Assembly (NCBI GenBank): GCA_963969365.1
Contig: OZ017746.1
Coordinates: forward strand, 3,844,001-3,908,000
Origin: Asterochloris sp. CNOR1
Taxonomy: Eukaryota > Chlorophyta > Trebouxiophyceae > Trebouxiales > Trebouxiaceae
DNA length: 64,000 bases
Reading direction: 5' to 3'
Positions 33,844 through 45,827 of the stretch are shown one piece after another. Below the pieces are notes generated by a model. The model saw nothing but the letters and a program-made list of their open reading frames with translations. It had not been told where the DNA came from and did not search any database. The translations under genes were made by a program, and so were the position numbers. Position 1 is the stretch's first letter. Each line of letters starts with the position of its first letter.

Positions 33844-36800
33844 CTACGATCTTTCGCCAGACATCCTCCCAGCGCAGGCAGGCTCCACACTTGCTCCCAC
33901 CACCTCCCAGTCAGCATGCATGGCCACAGGAGGGCGCCCACCTGTGCCGGACCCAGTGCGCATGACAATGCTGTTGCTGGAGGCCCCTCCTGAAAAGTAG
34001 CGGACCCCCCTCAGCAGGTCGCCGTCTGACACCCCGGTGGCTGCAAAGAACACCTGCTCTCCCTTGCACAGGTCCTCTGTTGTCAGTTGCTGCAGGCAGG
34101 GGGGCAGGCTCACATCAAGACACAGGCTGCAAGAGGTCCTGGTCTGGCTGGTGCAGTGGCTGCTCTCAAGGCCACGAGGACACTCTTCTGTGAGGCTGAC
34201 TTCAAGGTGTCGTCAGTGGTACAGATCTGGGCCAACACTGAGCGTGGCCAGCACCGGTGACCCCACAGCACAGAAAATACAGTATGGCAAAGATTTGCAT
34301 GCTTGTGAGGACTTATATAGCGTCTACTGCCCCTACTTATGAGCGAAACATCGTCTTTCCAGAGACCATTACCATACCTTACCGTCCAGAAGAGCTAGAC
34401 AGGTGCCCGCTTGCCTCACAGACGGAGAGAAGTGGGCTGCAGGCCTAGATGGCAAATTAGATGGACTGCCAAGAATTCTGCCCAGGTAGCAAGCTGCCAG
34501 TGAGCTGGATGCTGTCTCATCGCCCACCTGGGCCAGCTCACACCTGGTCTGCTCTGCCTGGCCACTCAGATAGCTTGCAACAGACACCCTGAAACGCAGG
34601 CAAACGCCCACCTTGGTCAGCTCATACCCTGCCTGCTCAGCCTTCTGTCGCTCCTCGTCGCTGCGCGGCCACAGGCGCCCCAGCAGGGTGCCCCCCATGC
34701 ACCTGAGGGCAGCAGCCGCAATGACCCCTGCACAGCAGCACAGGAAGGGGTAAAGCTTATGGCCATGCAGCCTCTACATGCCTCTTCCTGCTGCCCAGCC
34801 CCATACACCTGAGGGCGGCAGCCGCAACTACCCCTGCACGGCAGCACAGGAATGGTTGGAGCTCACGGCCATGAAGCCTTTACATGCCTCGTCCTGCAGC
34901 CCAGCCCCAGAAAAAGTTACACCTGAGAGCAGCAGCCACAATTACCCCTGTGCAGCTTGGCAGTGGTCCCCACCACTGCCATGTGAAGGTTTGCATCTGT
35001 GCGCATTGCGAGGAGCGTGGCAAACATGCGCACGTCTGCCACTGCCGTCCATGCAGCCTTGTGCCCTTAGACTGCAGCCCCAATGACAGGCAGTCAGGTG
35101 CCTGGGGCCATGTCAGCTGCCCTAGGCCTGACAAAAAGAGCTGTTGAGGGGCCATGCCAGCCATAGGCCTGGGCATGAACAGAGTTCCTGACTGGAGTTG
35201 AGATCATCAGAGGCAATGTCTCGAGCACTGCCTTATTGCAGACCGTGATTGAGCTGGTCTGCAGCTCCTCAGCTCCTGAGGCCAATCAGCAGGGTGCCTG
35301 CACCTTTGCATGTGCCGCTGTCAAAGAGCACCATAACGATACAAGGGAGTAGCCAACACATGTTGAGCGTGCCCTCCAACACACATTGCTGCCAGCAGCC
35401 GACACAACTTCAGCCATGCTACCCATGTCAGGGTGATGCCTACAGCAACACATACACACGCCCACACAATACTGCCTACCCCCTGTGGCCCCATAACATG
35501 CTGCCAGCAACCCGCACACCTTCACCTGTCTGCCAATGTTCAGACAGATGCCCTGCATCACATTGCAGCAGCAAGCAGCCCACACACCTTCAGGCATGCC
35601 ACCAATGCCAGAGTGCTGCCTGTGGCATGAAGCCAATCTGACAATGCCAGCAGCCTGTGGCCCATCAGATCAAATGCTGCTGAGCACACCATGCTGCCAC
35701 CAGCAGCAGCTCACACACCTTCAGGCGTGCCGCCAATGCCCAGCATCATGTCCACTGCTGCTCCAGCCTTGGCCACCTCTATGGCACCGCCCACATCTCC
35801 ATCAGAGATGAGCTTAATGCGGGCCCCTGCCTCCCGCACCTGCAGAGCACTGCTGACATGATCTGCCTTCTCCTCACCGGTGGTGTACTGCCTGAGCAAC
35901 ATCAACATGCTGACAGGACATTCTCATCTTGTCAAGCAATCTGCAGCTGACTGTCCCACTCCAGGCCTGAGCATGCAGCTGTCAGTAGTGGCCGCTGCAC
36001 TCTACCAGAGGCATTTGCTGCCGGCTGCTCCACTTGAGTGATGTCAGCTTTCAAGTACAACTGCATGATGTTCCAATCTGGGCGCCTGATTTGCAGCACG
36101 TGACAATGTGGTCACCTCCTTGATGATGTCAGCGTGGCGGGGGCGGTCCAGGATGAGCACTGTGACGTCGCTGCAGCAGATGCACACGAAACTGGTCTGA
36201 CAGAATTCCTGGCCTGACAGCGCTGGACAGGGTGCAGCACACAGCTGAGTGCTGCTGAGCGCAGCTGGTCTGCTGAAGAGCCTCAGCCAGTGGTTGGGGC
36301 TACAGAGCAGTGGTGCATCCACCCGGACAGGCAGGTGGTTGAAACAAAGTGACGGGAGACACAAAAGCAGGGGACGACCTCAGTCGGGGGTGGGGGTGCT
36401 GCCCAGCATGACTCCAGAAAAGGAGCCAACACTCACTCGACTGGCTTGCGAAGGGCCTTTGAGACCGCCTGCAGAGCAAAGGGAACTGTCACCTCCCCAT
36501 GTGCCCAAAAGAGCTGTCCTGCTGACCCTCAACCCTAAGCCCGCCTTATTTATTTGCCCTCCTGCTGTACAACAGGCACTCCTGTCTCAGGTAGGGTCTC
36601 AACGGTGCTCAACAGTGTGCAACCCTTGCTCACAAGCTCAGCAGCGCAAGCAGCGACCAGCGCATTACGGGTGAGCTGGGTGCTGCAGCACTGGCACCAC
36701 CACAATGTGCTCCCGGCCTGCAGTCTGCATGGGTGGGCAAAGCCTCCAGCAGCAGGTGGACACCTTGGAGTCAAGCTGCAGTCTACATGTGACAACCGAA

Positions 36801-39647
36801 TCTTGGTAGACTTCCACTGCCACTGCCCAACCCCCAGCTGACCTTGATGTTGTCTGCTGTGCTGTTCTCCAGACTGACTGAGCTGGGGGGCACAGCTGGA
36901 CCCACTGCCAGCTTCTCCATGTACATGCATGGCCCAGGGTCAAACAAGGCCCCACGCTCTGCCAGGGCAATCACACACACGGCACCGTTGCGGCCCTGCA
37001 GCACAATGAACGGCCCACGGTCGACGAGGGGCCCCTGCTCTACGAGGGCGAGGGCACACACACTGCACCGCACACTGCACAGCTGTCATGCTGCATGCAC
37101 GTGCTGTCCAGGGTCAAACAGAACCCCTGTTTGACCAGGGTTATCCTGGGAACTGCGCTGTTGCTGTGCTGCTTTGCATGCACGGCCCAGGGTCAAAGAG
37201 CAGGGGTCAAAGAGATCCCCCCGCACTGACAGCACAGCACAGGCTTGAGCCACTGCCGAATCGCATTCAGGGGCACCTGATTTGCAAGAGCTAGCAACTG
37301 AACGACAATTCCAGCTTTACTAGGTTCGCCCTGAGTGTTGCAGACAGCGTTGGCTCGACGCGGACTGAGCGGGCCACATGTCGCAGCGGACTCACCATGG
37401 CGATTGAGGTGGTGCCGTCCAGGGGGTCCACAGCAATGTCCACCTTGGGCTCCAGGGTCCCATTGCCGATGTGCTCCCCGCAGTACAGCATGGGCGCCTG
37501 CAGCAGACATGGTCTCGCAGACTGCAGCTCAGCATGGGCACCAGCAGCGGAAGCGCACCAGGGTGGCAGCCTGCAGCACAGTGTGGGAGCCAGCGGCAGA
37601 TACAGACCAATGTTGCAGACTACAGCACAACACATGCGCAAGCAGGAGTGACAGGCTGCAGACTGCTGCCACAAGTCGCAGTCTTGCATGGGTATGACCA
37701 CAGGGGCCCATGCCACATGCTGCCGTCACAAAGTGCTGCCTTGCTTGGGTTCTGGCGCACAGCTGTCAAGGTACTCGAGGGCCGCACGCAGGCACCAGCC
37801 CCTATATGCTGAACTGCCGGAGGGTGCAGAAGCCAGCCCAGGTGGGCTGAGGGCCCCTCCTTGAGCTAGGCCAGCTTGCAGCAGAGGCAGCTCAGCGCCT
37901 GACTTGAGCTGATGCAGTTTGCCTGCTGACATGCAGGCTTCGTCATCCTGCTTCGTTCTCGCATGCTGCCAGTACCTTGGTCGTGTCCCCATTGCTGGTG
38001 ATGTCCCCATGGCAGTGAATCATGGAGGTGCAGCCCTTGTGTCCCCCTCACCTCATCTTTCTCGCCCTCGCCAATGACAATGACGCCGTCCATGTTGACA
38101 GTGTTGAGCACCTTGCGCATCATGTCCACCGCAGCCTGCAGCAGGCCCCAAGGAGACATGTCTGCAGACTTGAGGGTGCCGCGCACTGAAGCATTGCAAA
38201 TTTATTTGTCTCCAGGAGCCCAGAGCAAGAGCCCAGGCAGCCTGCAGTGAACAGGGCAGATGCCGCAGGGCTTGAGGGTGCTGCCCACTGATACTCTCAT
38301 GGTAACAGTTCTCTCACAACAAACCTCAGCAAGAGGGCTGGCACGATAAGCCACAGGCACCCAAGGCATTGCCAGCAATTGTTCATTCAGCGACGCTCTG
38401 TCTGCAGCACGGTGCCTGCAGCAGGCTCAATGACACATTTACACCTCAGAGACGCCTCTCTTCACAGCTGAAGCAGTGCAGCTGAATCCTAGCCTTCATT
38501 GATCCAGGCCTCAGGCTGGGCTGTCACAAGAATGAGCGAAGCATTGAGACACTGCACGCACAAACTCTGGTTTCACCTGCATACGACATGGCACAGCTTT
38601 AGTGCAGGCAGCAAGCACTGCCGCACGTCTCCTGCTCAATGGATGCCCACACTGGCACTGTTCACACTGAGCTGCGCTACATCAAGCAAGGCACCAGCCT
38701 GCCCACCATACTCTCAGCCCACCTGGTCTGCAGCATTCTTGTCGCCCTTGCCAAACCATTTGCCGCCCGCCAGCGCAGCAGCCTCAGTCACGCGTACCAG
38801 CTCCAAGGCCAGGTTACGCTGCACAGCGCGGTAGTCAGGGCCTGCAGGGCAGCCCAACAGATGATGGGGAAGGGTGGAAGCATGGACTGCCAGACTGCGC
38901 TGTACAGCACACGCAATAATTGAGGCCGTCAGGGGCAGTGCAAGAAGTGCCAGCGTACGGAGCATGGGGGCCCAGACTGCGTCCTCAAGCACAGTGAATG
39001 CGGCTTGCAGGGGCAGCAAGTAAAAAGAAGGGAGGGATTGCCTGGGGCATTGGTCCTCGAACCAGTGCCTGCAGGCGCAGGACTTGCAGGAGGGAGAGTG
39101 GCCGTGACGGCTACGATGCTGCCATGCAGATGCCACCTCAGCATATGCTAACAGTGATGCTAGAGCTTGGGCATCTCTGGCAGCAATTGGAGCCAGCCGT
39201 GCCCTTAGCTGCATCAGATGTGTTGCTAGGCATGGCTTGCAGTGTGCACATGAGGGCGACTGCAGGGATCTGCACTCCTGGGGACCAAGCCAGCCTTTGC
39301 AGGTGCAATTGAAGCAAAGATGATGTGGGTTAGACATCACTGCTTCCATTGGCAGGGCCTCCCCAGAGTTGTGATTGGCAGTTGTGATTGGCAGGGCCTC
39401 CCCAGAGTTGTGATCCTCAGAGTTGTGATTGCATAAGGTTGGATGCCATTCATGCTGCGCCCACACCTTGGATGGCTGGCTTGCCATTCCCCTTGGCAGC
39501 ATGGCAGATGTGCTTTCCCTGTCGCCTGGTGCTGCCTGAAGTTCGGTGGGCTCTAGGAAGCGAGCAGCTGCGAGGCTGGGCATGATGACCTGCTAGTGCT
39601 TTCGTATGCATGCTGGCAGGCTGCATGCATGGAAGAGGGATCGTCAT
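33844..39647 (-). CDS. glpX: Class II fructose-1,6-/sedoheptulose-1,7-bisphosphatase, plastid-type
   Basis: Exons: 39467-39647, 38723-38841, 38052-38135, 37396-37497, 36843-36995, 36634-36675, 36116-36196, 35719-35839, 34612-34727, 33844-34089. They total 414 residues in phase. The N-terminal 60 residues are Ser/Arg/His-rich with few acids, a plausible chloroplast transit peptide. Family signatures appear in order: [83 protein letters not shown]. GlpX-type enzymes hydrolyse FBP, and in cyanobacteria both FBP and SBP of the Calvin cycle, using Mg/Mn. Exon 6 ([14 protein letters not shown]) and the C-terminal 35 residues after SGTG are the least certain. A GTGGGC donor at 33941 may instead lead to a further exon. 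It lies 119 bp upstream of the ABC1K stop, same strand. Confidence 0.92.
34700..34960. repeat. Three tandem copies of FBPase exon 9 acceptor region
   Basis: CCTGAGGGCAGCAGCCGCAATGACCCCTGCACAGCAG (exon 9 start and acceptor, 34702) recurs as CCTGAGGGCGGCAGCCGCAACTACCCCTGCACGGCAG (34809) and CCTGAGAGCAGCAGCCACAATTACCCCTGTGCAGC (34922). In minus sense copy two would still read [11 protein letters not shown]. Confidence 0.85.
35390..35760. repeat. Four tandem copies of FBPase exon 8 donor region
   Basis: CACACACCTTCAGGCGTGCCGCCAATGCCCAG (exon 8 end with donor, 35711) is echoed at 35580 (CACACACCTTCAGGCATGCCACCAATGCCAG). More diverged copies lie at 35510 (GCACACCTTCACCTGTCTGCCAATG) and 35400 (GACACAACTTCAGCCATGCTACCCATG). 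Confidence 0.8.
36900..37250. repeat. Intronic echoes of FBPase exon 5
   Basis: Exon 5 sequence ATGCATGGCCCAGGGTCAAACAAGGCCCC (36925) is echoed at 37095 (ATGCACGTGCTGTCCAGGGTCAAACAGAACCCC) and 37179 (ATGCACGGCCCAGGGTCAAAGAGCAGGGG). A third, diverged copy starts near 37019 (GTCGACGAGGGGCCCCTGC). All lie upstream of exon 5 in minus sense. Confidence 0.75.
37485..37610. repeat. Tandem copies of FBPase exon 4 acceptor region
   Basis: GTACAGCATGGGCGCCTGCAGCAGAC (37483) is followed by GCTCAGCATGGGCACCAGCAGCGGA (37529) and GCACAGTGTGGGAGCCAGCGGCAGA (37576), with a period near 47 bp. Confidence 0.7.
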
Positions 39648-39766
39648 CTTAGTAGACTAGACTTGCAAAACATTGAAAAAGATGAATGCCAGGTCAGCAT
39701 AATCTGAGCTGGCAAGCAGTGCCTACAATCTGAGGGAGTGCCATTGCACATCGTATGAGCATATGT

Positions 39767-42700
39767 TCAAAAAACATCTACAACTGGTCCCTCCTCCTGC
39801 GGCCTGAGTTTCACGCGATCATCTCGAAGCACAGAGAGCGATGGGGCCAACTCCCTAGTGTAGCGATCAAAGTACAACAGCTGCTTGAGGAGCAGACCAA
39901 ACTCCCGCGGGAAGCGGATGCCATGCGTCTCCCCGACTTGCACAATCTGCAGTGCAAGTCAGGGGTCATGAGACAGCAGCACTCCAGCTATTGGCCCTGG
40001 GACTTGAGCTCCACATGCGAAAGACAGGAGGTCACTTCCAAGCGGCAGAGGCTGCTAGAGGCTGCAAAAGAGCCTCCTACAGCAAGGCAGATTTGCCCAG
40101 CAGCTCGGGCACAAGCTAGTCAATGCTGACTTGACAGGTCCTTGCCTTGAGGAGCAGGCCATTAACACGAGCATCATCCACAGCCATGGTGGCAGCAACA
40201 GTGCTGCCATTGGGCCCCACACCAACCAGCGCCTCAACATCCATGCTCTCAATCTCAGTGAACACCTGCTGCAGGTCGCGGGAGAAGGCCTGCAACAGAG
40301 ATGGGTCTCCTGCATCAGTCCAAGCTGACAAGCCTGTCCCCTGCAATTCGGACAGGCCGTGGTCCAGCAACCCACAACTCCAATGCCCTCATGAAGATGA
40401 GGCATAGCATCACAGAGGTGCTGTTCAAAGCACTCTCCATTATTTGCTGTGAGGCAGAGTAAAGCACAGCGACGGACTGGCTATGCCCCAGACATTCAGG
40501 TGCACCACTTACCGCCACATCGACCGTCGCCTCAGTCACGCCCATTGTCACCAGCGCTCTGGCCATGGTGTCAAAGTCTGCAGCAGCAAGCGTGATGTAT
40601 CACACTAGGCGAGACAGCCAGCAGCCAGGACCCAAGCAGCATGCAGGGAAACCTTAGGGCTGGCGTCTGCACCAGCATGACACACTGCCAGTATAGGAGC
40701 AAGCAAAAACCAGAGCTGCTGCACAGGTCACTCACCTGCTGTCATTGTTGAGGTCAGAAAAGATTCAACAGCAGTCCAGGTGACTGGATTGATGGAGCCA
40801 ACAATGCCAAAATCCTGCAATCACACGCACTTTTAAGGCCGCTATACTTGATGAGAGGGCAAGCAAGTCGTGGCCACTTACAATGAAACCAATGCGTCCA
40901 TCTCTGAGCACAAGGAGATTGCCTGCATTGCAGACAGCAGTTGTTGCAAAGGAAACAGACAGCAGCGTAACAAGGCCTAGTAGCAAAAGCAAGAGCCCTT
41001 CCCAGAAAGTTCTCCGGCTGCTCACCTGCGTGAACATCAGCGTGAAAAGTCTCTGCTCCCATCACTGAACCGAACCATGTGTTCAGCGCTCTGATGAGCG
41101 TGAGCTCTGGGTCTGCTGTGGTCATGCTGCGAATGGCTGCCAAGTCAGTCAGGGGCACGCCGTACAGGCGCTCCATCACAAGGATGCTGCACAGCATGGG
41201 AATGGTTCAGCATTCCTGGACAGACAGAGGCAGCAAGGAGCCAATAGAGGCTGGGGCACCGCTCAGAGGTTACGGCGATGAAGCAGCAGCAAGCTGGAAA
41301 AGGCACAGGGGACTGCCAGCAGCAGATGTCAAACAGCAAGCTGAGCGAGCCTGCCAGAAGGCAACAATTGTTTCGTTTGACAAGACTTGGGCTGTGGCTC
41401 AAGGGCCACCTTGTTGTGGAGTGCTGCTTGTATACATATGGGCAGGTGGCAGCTGCCTGCATGCCAGAGCGCTCCAAGTAGCTTTGAAACTGCTGGATGT
41501 GTTGTGCCTCTTTCTGCAGAGCAGAAAAAACGTTCTGTGTCTTCAGCTGCCAAGCCGCTCATGCTGGCAAGCATGCTCATCTTCAACTGTCAGGGCAGCA
41601 GCCTTTTGCTGACAGCAGGGCAGTCGAAGGCGCTGACACATGAGCTTCACCTGGAACAGGAGACAGTCAGGGCGCTGTCATTGAGCACGTCATCTATGAC
41701 AGAGCAGACAAGGCCCTGTCCACCTGAAAATTTGTCTCCTCCATCATGCTCTGCCGCACGTCGCTGATGATGCCCACCAGTGAGGTGCGCGCTAGGTCAG
41801 GATTTAAAAACTCCAGGACCTGCAGCAGCAGCTGAGAGGTGAGGCAGGCAGTCCCAGCTCACAGCTCTGAGCTGCTTCTCTCTGACAGAGGCACCACCGC
41901 TTGTGTCAGCAGCCGTAAACAGGCATAAGCCAAAGGCTGGAGCATCATGCGAACCATAGGCTTGTCTAGGCATCCGGTGCAGGGCCTGCCCACCTTGCTG
42001 GCCGTCAAAATGAAGTCCAGGTCAGTTGTGAGAACATCCTGGACACCGGGCTTCAGCACCTTGATCACCACCTCCTTGTTGCTCCCCCGCAGCACTGCTG
42101 CATGCACCTGCAGCAGCAGAAGGCACCAACTCAGAAGAAGAGCAGGACCGAGGGCCATGCTGGCAGTGTCAGCTCCCAGACAACACTGTGGCAAGAAGTG
42201 TGGCACCAGCAGCACACAGCCGATTGGCAAAACAGCAACAGCCATGCTTGCAGCACACACGAGTTTGCTGGGAGGGGCATTGGGCAGGTGCAAGCTAGGA
42301 TGGCACCTCCCTTGCAATGCGCTTGCCTGTGCATTTCAGTGTCTGGCTCCACAAGTGACAAAGCTGCTGTTGAGCAGACTGCATGGCCTCAAGCACCTTT
42401 GGGGTTCTGTAAATTGACAAAAGTCTCCTCTCATTCAGGACAAACAGCCATGCCACGCACAGCAGGCGTGCCTGAGCCACAGAAGCACACGCGAGAGGGG
42501 TTGGGTCCACCCGCACAAAGACGTCCTCTAAAGGCTGCCCCAGCTCCGTCTGAATTGTTTTGCGGATGGTTGCCCACGGAATGGGATCTGCAGCACACTT
42601 TCTGGGAGCTATGGGATTTCCAGGAGAGAGCTTGGGGGAGTGCCCAGGCGACAATGTTGACCACAAGTTCACCTGTCTGGTCTAAACATTTCTGAAACTC

Positions 42701-43260
42701 TGTGACATACTCCTTGGGGAACAGAGTTGGCGATGATGCTATGAATTGGCCAAGCTGCAACATCCAGAGAGCAGTCCTGAAAACTTTTGTGCTTGAAGGA
42801 GCGGGTTTGCATAGAACACTGCTTGCCTTGATGTAAGTGGCCCCAAGGCGCTCAAAGAGCTTCCTGAGCACAGTGGGTGCAGCCTCAGGATTGCCTGTAA
42901 CTACGCTGCGCAAGTACTCCCTGCAATGGCATGGCTTGGTCGCTTAGGGCTTCTGCCTTGATCTCTGACACCATCAGTCTCCATTACTGAGGCAGAGCTG
43001 CACCTGGTGATGCAAGACACTGCATCTGCCACTTGCAGTCCTCTGAAGAGCCCCCTGGGACCTGATTGGGCTGCTGTGGAGGCAATGTCCTGCACAAGGT
43101 CCCTCAATTGGGCACTCCTTCTGCCAAGGTCCTGCTCAGGCCTGGTGGCCGTGGTTGCTGCTCTGCAGGTCGTGGCCCTTCCAGATCTGGCGAAGCGATA
43201 CCCCTGCTGCCATCTAGGGCGCCACAGCTGCATGGGACGCCCTGCAACCTGTCTGTGCAT
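39767..43260 (-). CDS. ABC1K/UbiB-family atypical protein kinase, plastid-type
   Basis: Thirteen exons: 43004-43260, 42827-42920, 42673-42754, 42472-42587, 41994-42107, 41724-41819, 41410-41513, 41026-41186, 40882-40922, 40736-40814, 40513-40577, 40146-40289, 39767-39946. They give 510 residues, phases exact. The first ~40 residues are Arg/Thr/Ala-rich, a likely transit peptide. Hallmarks follow: FERLGATYIK then LGQFIASSPTLFPKEY (the KxGQ motif), the Ala-rich loop ASVAQVHAAVL, catalytic Lys in EVVIKVLKPG, MMEETNFQKEA, HADVHAGNLLVLRDG and DFGIVGSINP (metal-binding Asp). Plastid ABC1Ks act at plastoglobules in prenylquinone metabolism. HADVHAGN replaces the commoner HADPHPGN. Three introns use GC donors. 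Its start lies 57 bp from the divergent TMEM205-like gene. Confidence 0.95.
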
Positions 43261-43317
43261 GGAATAAAGATGCAGTGAAAGAAAGACAGTGACAGCAGGC
43301 TCAGCAGGCTGCAAATC
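43261..43317. promoter_or_regulatory. Very short divergent promoter (57 bp)
   Basis: Start codons of the ABC1K (43260) and TMEM205-like (43318) genes face away from each other across 57 bp. Alternative inner ATGs of ABC1K (43233) would widen this to 84 bp. Core promoter elements must be shared or lie inside the first exons. Confidence 0.5.
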
Positions 43318-44212
43318 ATGGGCCTCTTGTCAAGCCCCCTGTCACGCCTCATAGCGCTGCTGGCTGTCACTGCTGCTAGTTCTGCCATGCTGGGCTTTGT
43401 GCCACGTCAAAAGAATTGGCTCAGTGTGGCCAGCCTTGTGCAGCTGCTCAGCACATCAGTGGTGGTGGGCACAGGAGACTGGGTCACATTTGTTGCAGGT
43501 GCGGGCAGCCGTGCCTCCATGGCAGTTTTTGAAATTAACTCCTAGCCAGCTTGCGCTACATTGCTGGCTTGTGATACTCCTGTCAGTCGCAGCATAGTTG
43601 GAGCTGGGCATCAACATGCTCCATTATGATCAGGCCGTGAAGCCAATCATCAGCATGCTGGCCACAATGTTCAGCGTTTCCTTATATGCAGGATTGGTCA
43701 TGTTCAAGGCGTTGCCTCGTCACCAATTTGGGCAGTTGCAATCAAAGCTGTTTCCCGCATATTTTCTATTTACATTGGTAGCGCAGGCAATAGCTCTGGT
43801 GTCCAACATCATGCTGACAGGCAGAACAGCAGGCAATGAGGTCTATGTACAGGTGGCAGGCCTTGCCTGCACACTGCTGAACCTGCTGGCAATAGGTGAG
43901 TATGACATGCTCTGCATTCGTGCACTTGCAGTTTGCTGAGATGTAGCGTTGCATCCCTGTCAGCTTGCGTGCTGGCGCTGTCTGCTCAGTATGCTTGGCT
44001 GGCCTGCAGAGCCGGCAACCACCAAGACAATGTTTGACAAACATAAGCTTGAGAAGGACCAAGACCCAGCTGCAACCGGTAAGACGCAGGAGCACAGGCG
44101 GGTGTCCAAGAAGTTTGGCATGCTGCATGGCCTGTCCAGTCTTGCTAACTTGGGAACATTGGCAGCTGCACATGTTCATCTCTGGTCGATCTCCCAGCAC
44201 GTTAGTTATTAG
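43318..44212 (+). CDS. TMEM205-like multi-pass membrane protein (DUF4149)
   Basis: Exons 43318-43498, 43692-43895 and 44010-44212 give 195 residues in phase. Conserved family segments are GTGDWVTFVAGLVMFKALPR (end of helix 1, spanning the first splice), HQFGQLQSKLFPAYFLF, GLACTLLNLLAI and a C-terminal KKFGMLHGLSSLANLGTL. Four hydrophobic helices are expected. Human TMEM205 is linked to vesicle trafficking and platinum resistance, and the plant and algal homologues are uncharacterised. The start could be a later Met, since the first ~35 residues are poorly conserved. It is divergent to ABC1K and converges on the endonuclease III gene with 137 bp between stops. Confidence 0.85.
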
Positions 44213-44349
44213 TTATTAAGCACTAAAAGTGAAAGCTTCGCAACAATTCATGATCATACATCAATCCCATCAACATTACTAGTCACATATGAGCTACTGA
44301 AAAGGGGGAAGGAGGACGGCTCTGGGGCAGCAAATACAACAAAATACAA

Positions 44350-45827
44350 TCAAATGGCCTCTTTGGAATCAACTTTTTTGGGTTTCCTAGATGTTCTCCC
44401 AGCCTGGCTTGCTTTGAGAGTGGGCTCTGCCTCTGCAACCTGCAGCTCACCATGATTTGCTGATTGCTGATGCTTTCGTTTTTGACCCTGCTGAGCAGGA
44501 GACTCTCCCAGGTTGTCAAAGGGCTGCACCGCTGCCCAGGAACAGATTGGGCAGCACTGAGGGTCATGCCTTTGGGCAGGGCAGTGCTCTCTGCCAAACA
44601 ACAGCACCTTCAGGTGAAATTCGTTCCATGTTTCTTGAGGGAGCAGCGCCTGCAGAATCAGCAGCGTGCAGTGGTGATGTGTGGTGCAATATGCCTGGAG
44701 GGCATGCAGCACGATCAGACGCTCCCACTCACCTTGTAGTCCGCCTCTGCCTGCTCAACAGTCTGGCCTCTGGTCAAGCCCCAGCGCTGTGCCAGTCTGA
44801 AGATGTGGGTGTCCACTGGAAAACATGGAACTCTGCATTGTCAGACACATGGCTTGGCTGATGTGGTGATTATGCCAGCATCTGTACCCTGCTGCACTAA
44901 TGTCAACTAAACAGCGATGCAAGCATCAGTCTGAACAGGCAGAGCTTAGTGGCCTCGTGCATGAATGAGTAGAAGCGCACCCGTGTGCTTCTGCCATAAT
45001 GACTGAGGCTGTCTTGTGCCCCACACCTGGCAACTGCTCCAGCTCTTCAAATGTGGCTGGCACCACACCGCTGTGCAGCTCAAGCAACATCTGTACATTC
45101 AGGTTTGCATGGTCAGCCGCTGAGTGCAGGGACATCTATCACATTGCCCTGCTTCGACTGCAGGGGCTAGACAGGTGCCAGCTGGAAAGCTTACAGGCCT
45201 ACAGGCCTTGCTTGGTCATACCTGACTCAAGGCCAGGATGTTTTTGGCCTTGGTGGGGGCAAGCCCGACCTGCCTGATGAGCGTCTGAATCTCTGCAGCC
45301 TACATTGCAACTAGCTGTGATGCTTGAGGGGCCAAGTGGACCATTGCCTACACACTGGGAACAGCAGCACCCACCTTGAGATTTGCCATCGCAGCTGGAC
45401 CAGGTGCCAGTCTGAATAGAGCAGGGGTGACTTCATTAACCTTTCTGTCTGTGGTCTGCGGCATTGCATGCCTAAGATACTTAGCTGGATGCTGTGTGCG
45501 CAGGTGTGGCATGTATGGCATGTCAAGGTACCTGTGAGCTTAGAACCACCGCTGTCAGCAGTTGGAAGGGGGTGTCGTAAATCAGTGGGCATGGCTGTTT
45601 TCCCACGTAGAGCTCGTTCAGCTGCCTGCTAATCCTCAAAGCTTTGGCTTTGGCCAATTCCAGCTCATGGCCATGCCATGATGTCTCCCGCACCTTTTTG
45701 ATCCTCTTGCGCCTGCATGGGGCACGTCTCTTCGATAAAAGCCTGCAATCTCATCACAGATCACCCTGGGACACATCTGTGCAGCTGTGGCCTACTTGGG
45801 GCCCTGCTGCTTATGAATGTTGGCCAT
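44350..45827 (-). CDS. nth: Endonuclease III-type DNA glycosylase/AP lyase
   Basis: Seven exons: 45796-45827, 45532-45712, 45375-45455, 45222-45299, 44981-45090, 44733-44832, 44350-44649. They give 293 residues, phases exact. It opens MANIHKQQGPKRKRIKKVRE, a basic nuclear-type start with no transit peptide. TPFQLLTAVVLSSQTTDRKV is the substrate-binding region. The helix-hairpin-helix LPGVGHKTASVIM contains the catalytic Lys (about K150), and VDTHIFRLAQRWGL has the catalytic Asp (about D168). The C-terminal Cys cluster reads REHCPAQRHDPQCCPICSW, not the usual C-x6-C-x2-C-x5-C of [4Fe-4S] Nth proteins. The enzyme removes oxidised pyrimidines in base-excision repair. The Lys/Gln-rich tail of about 60 residues is probably disordered. 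Its start faces the phosphodiesterase gene. Confidence 0.93.

Noticed and set aside
35395-35720. CRISPR-like array in the FBPase intron
   Set aside because: The repeats are degenerate, unevenly spaced copies of the exon 8 donor region in nuclear DNA, without uniform repeat and spacer lengths.
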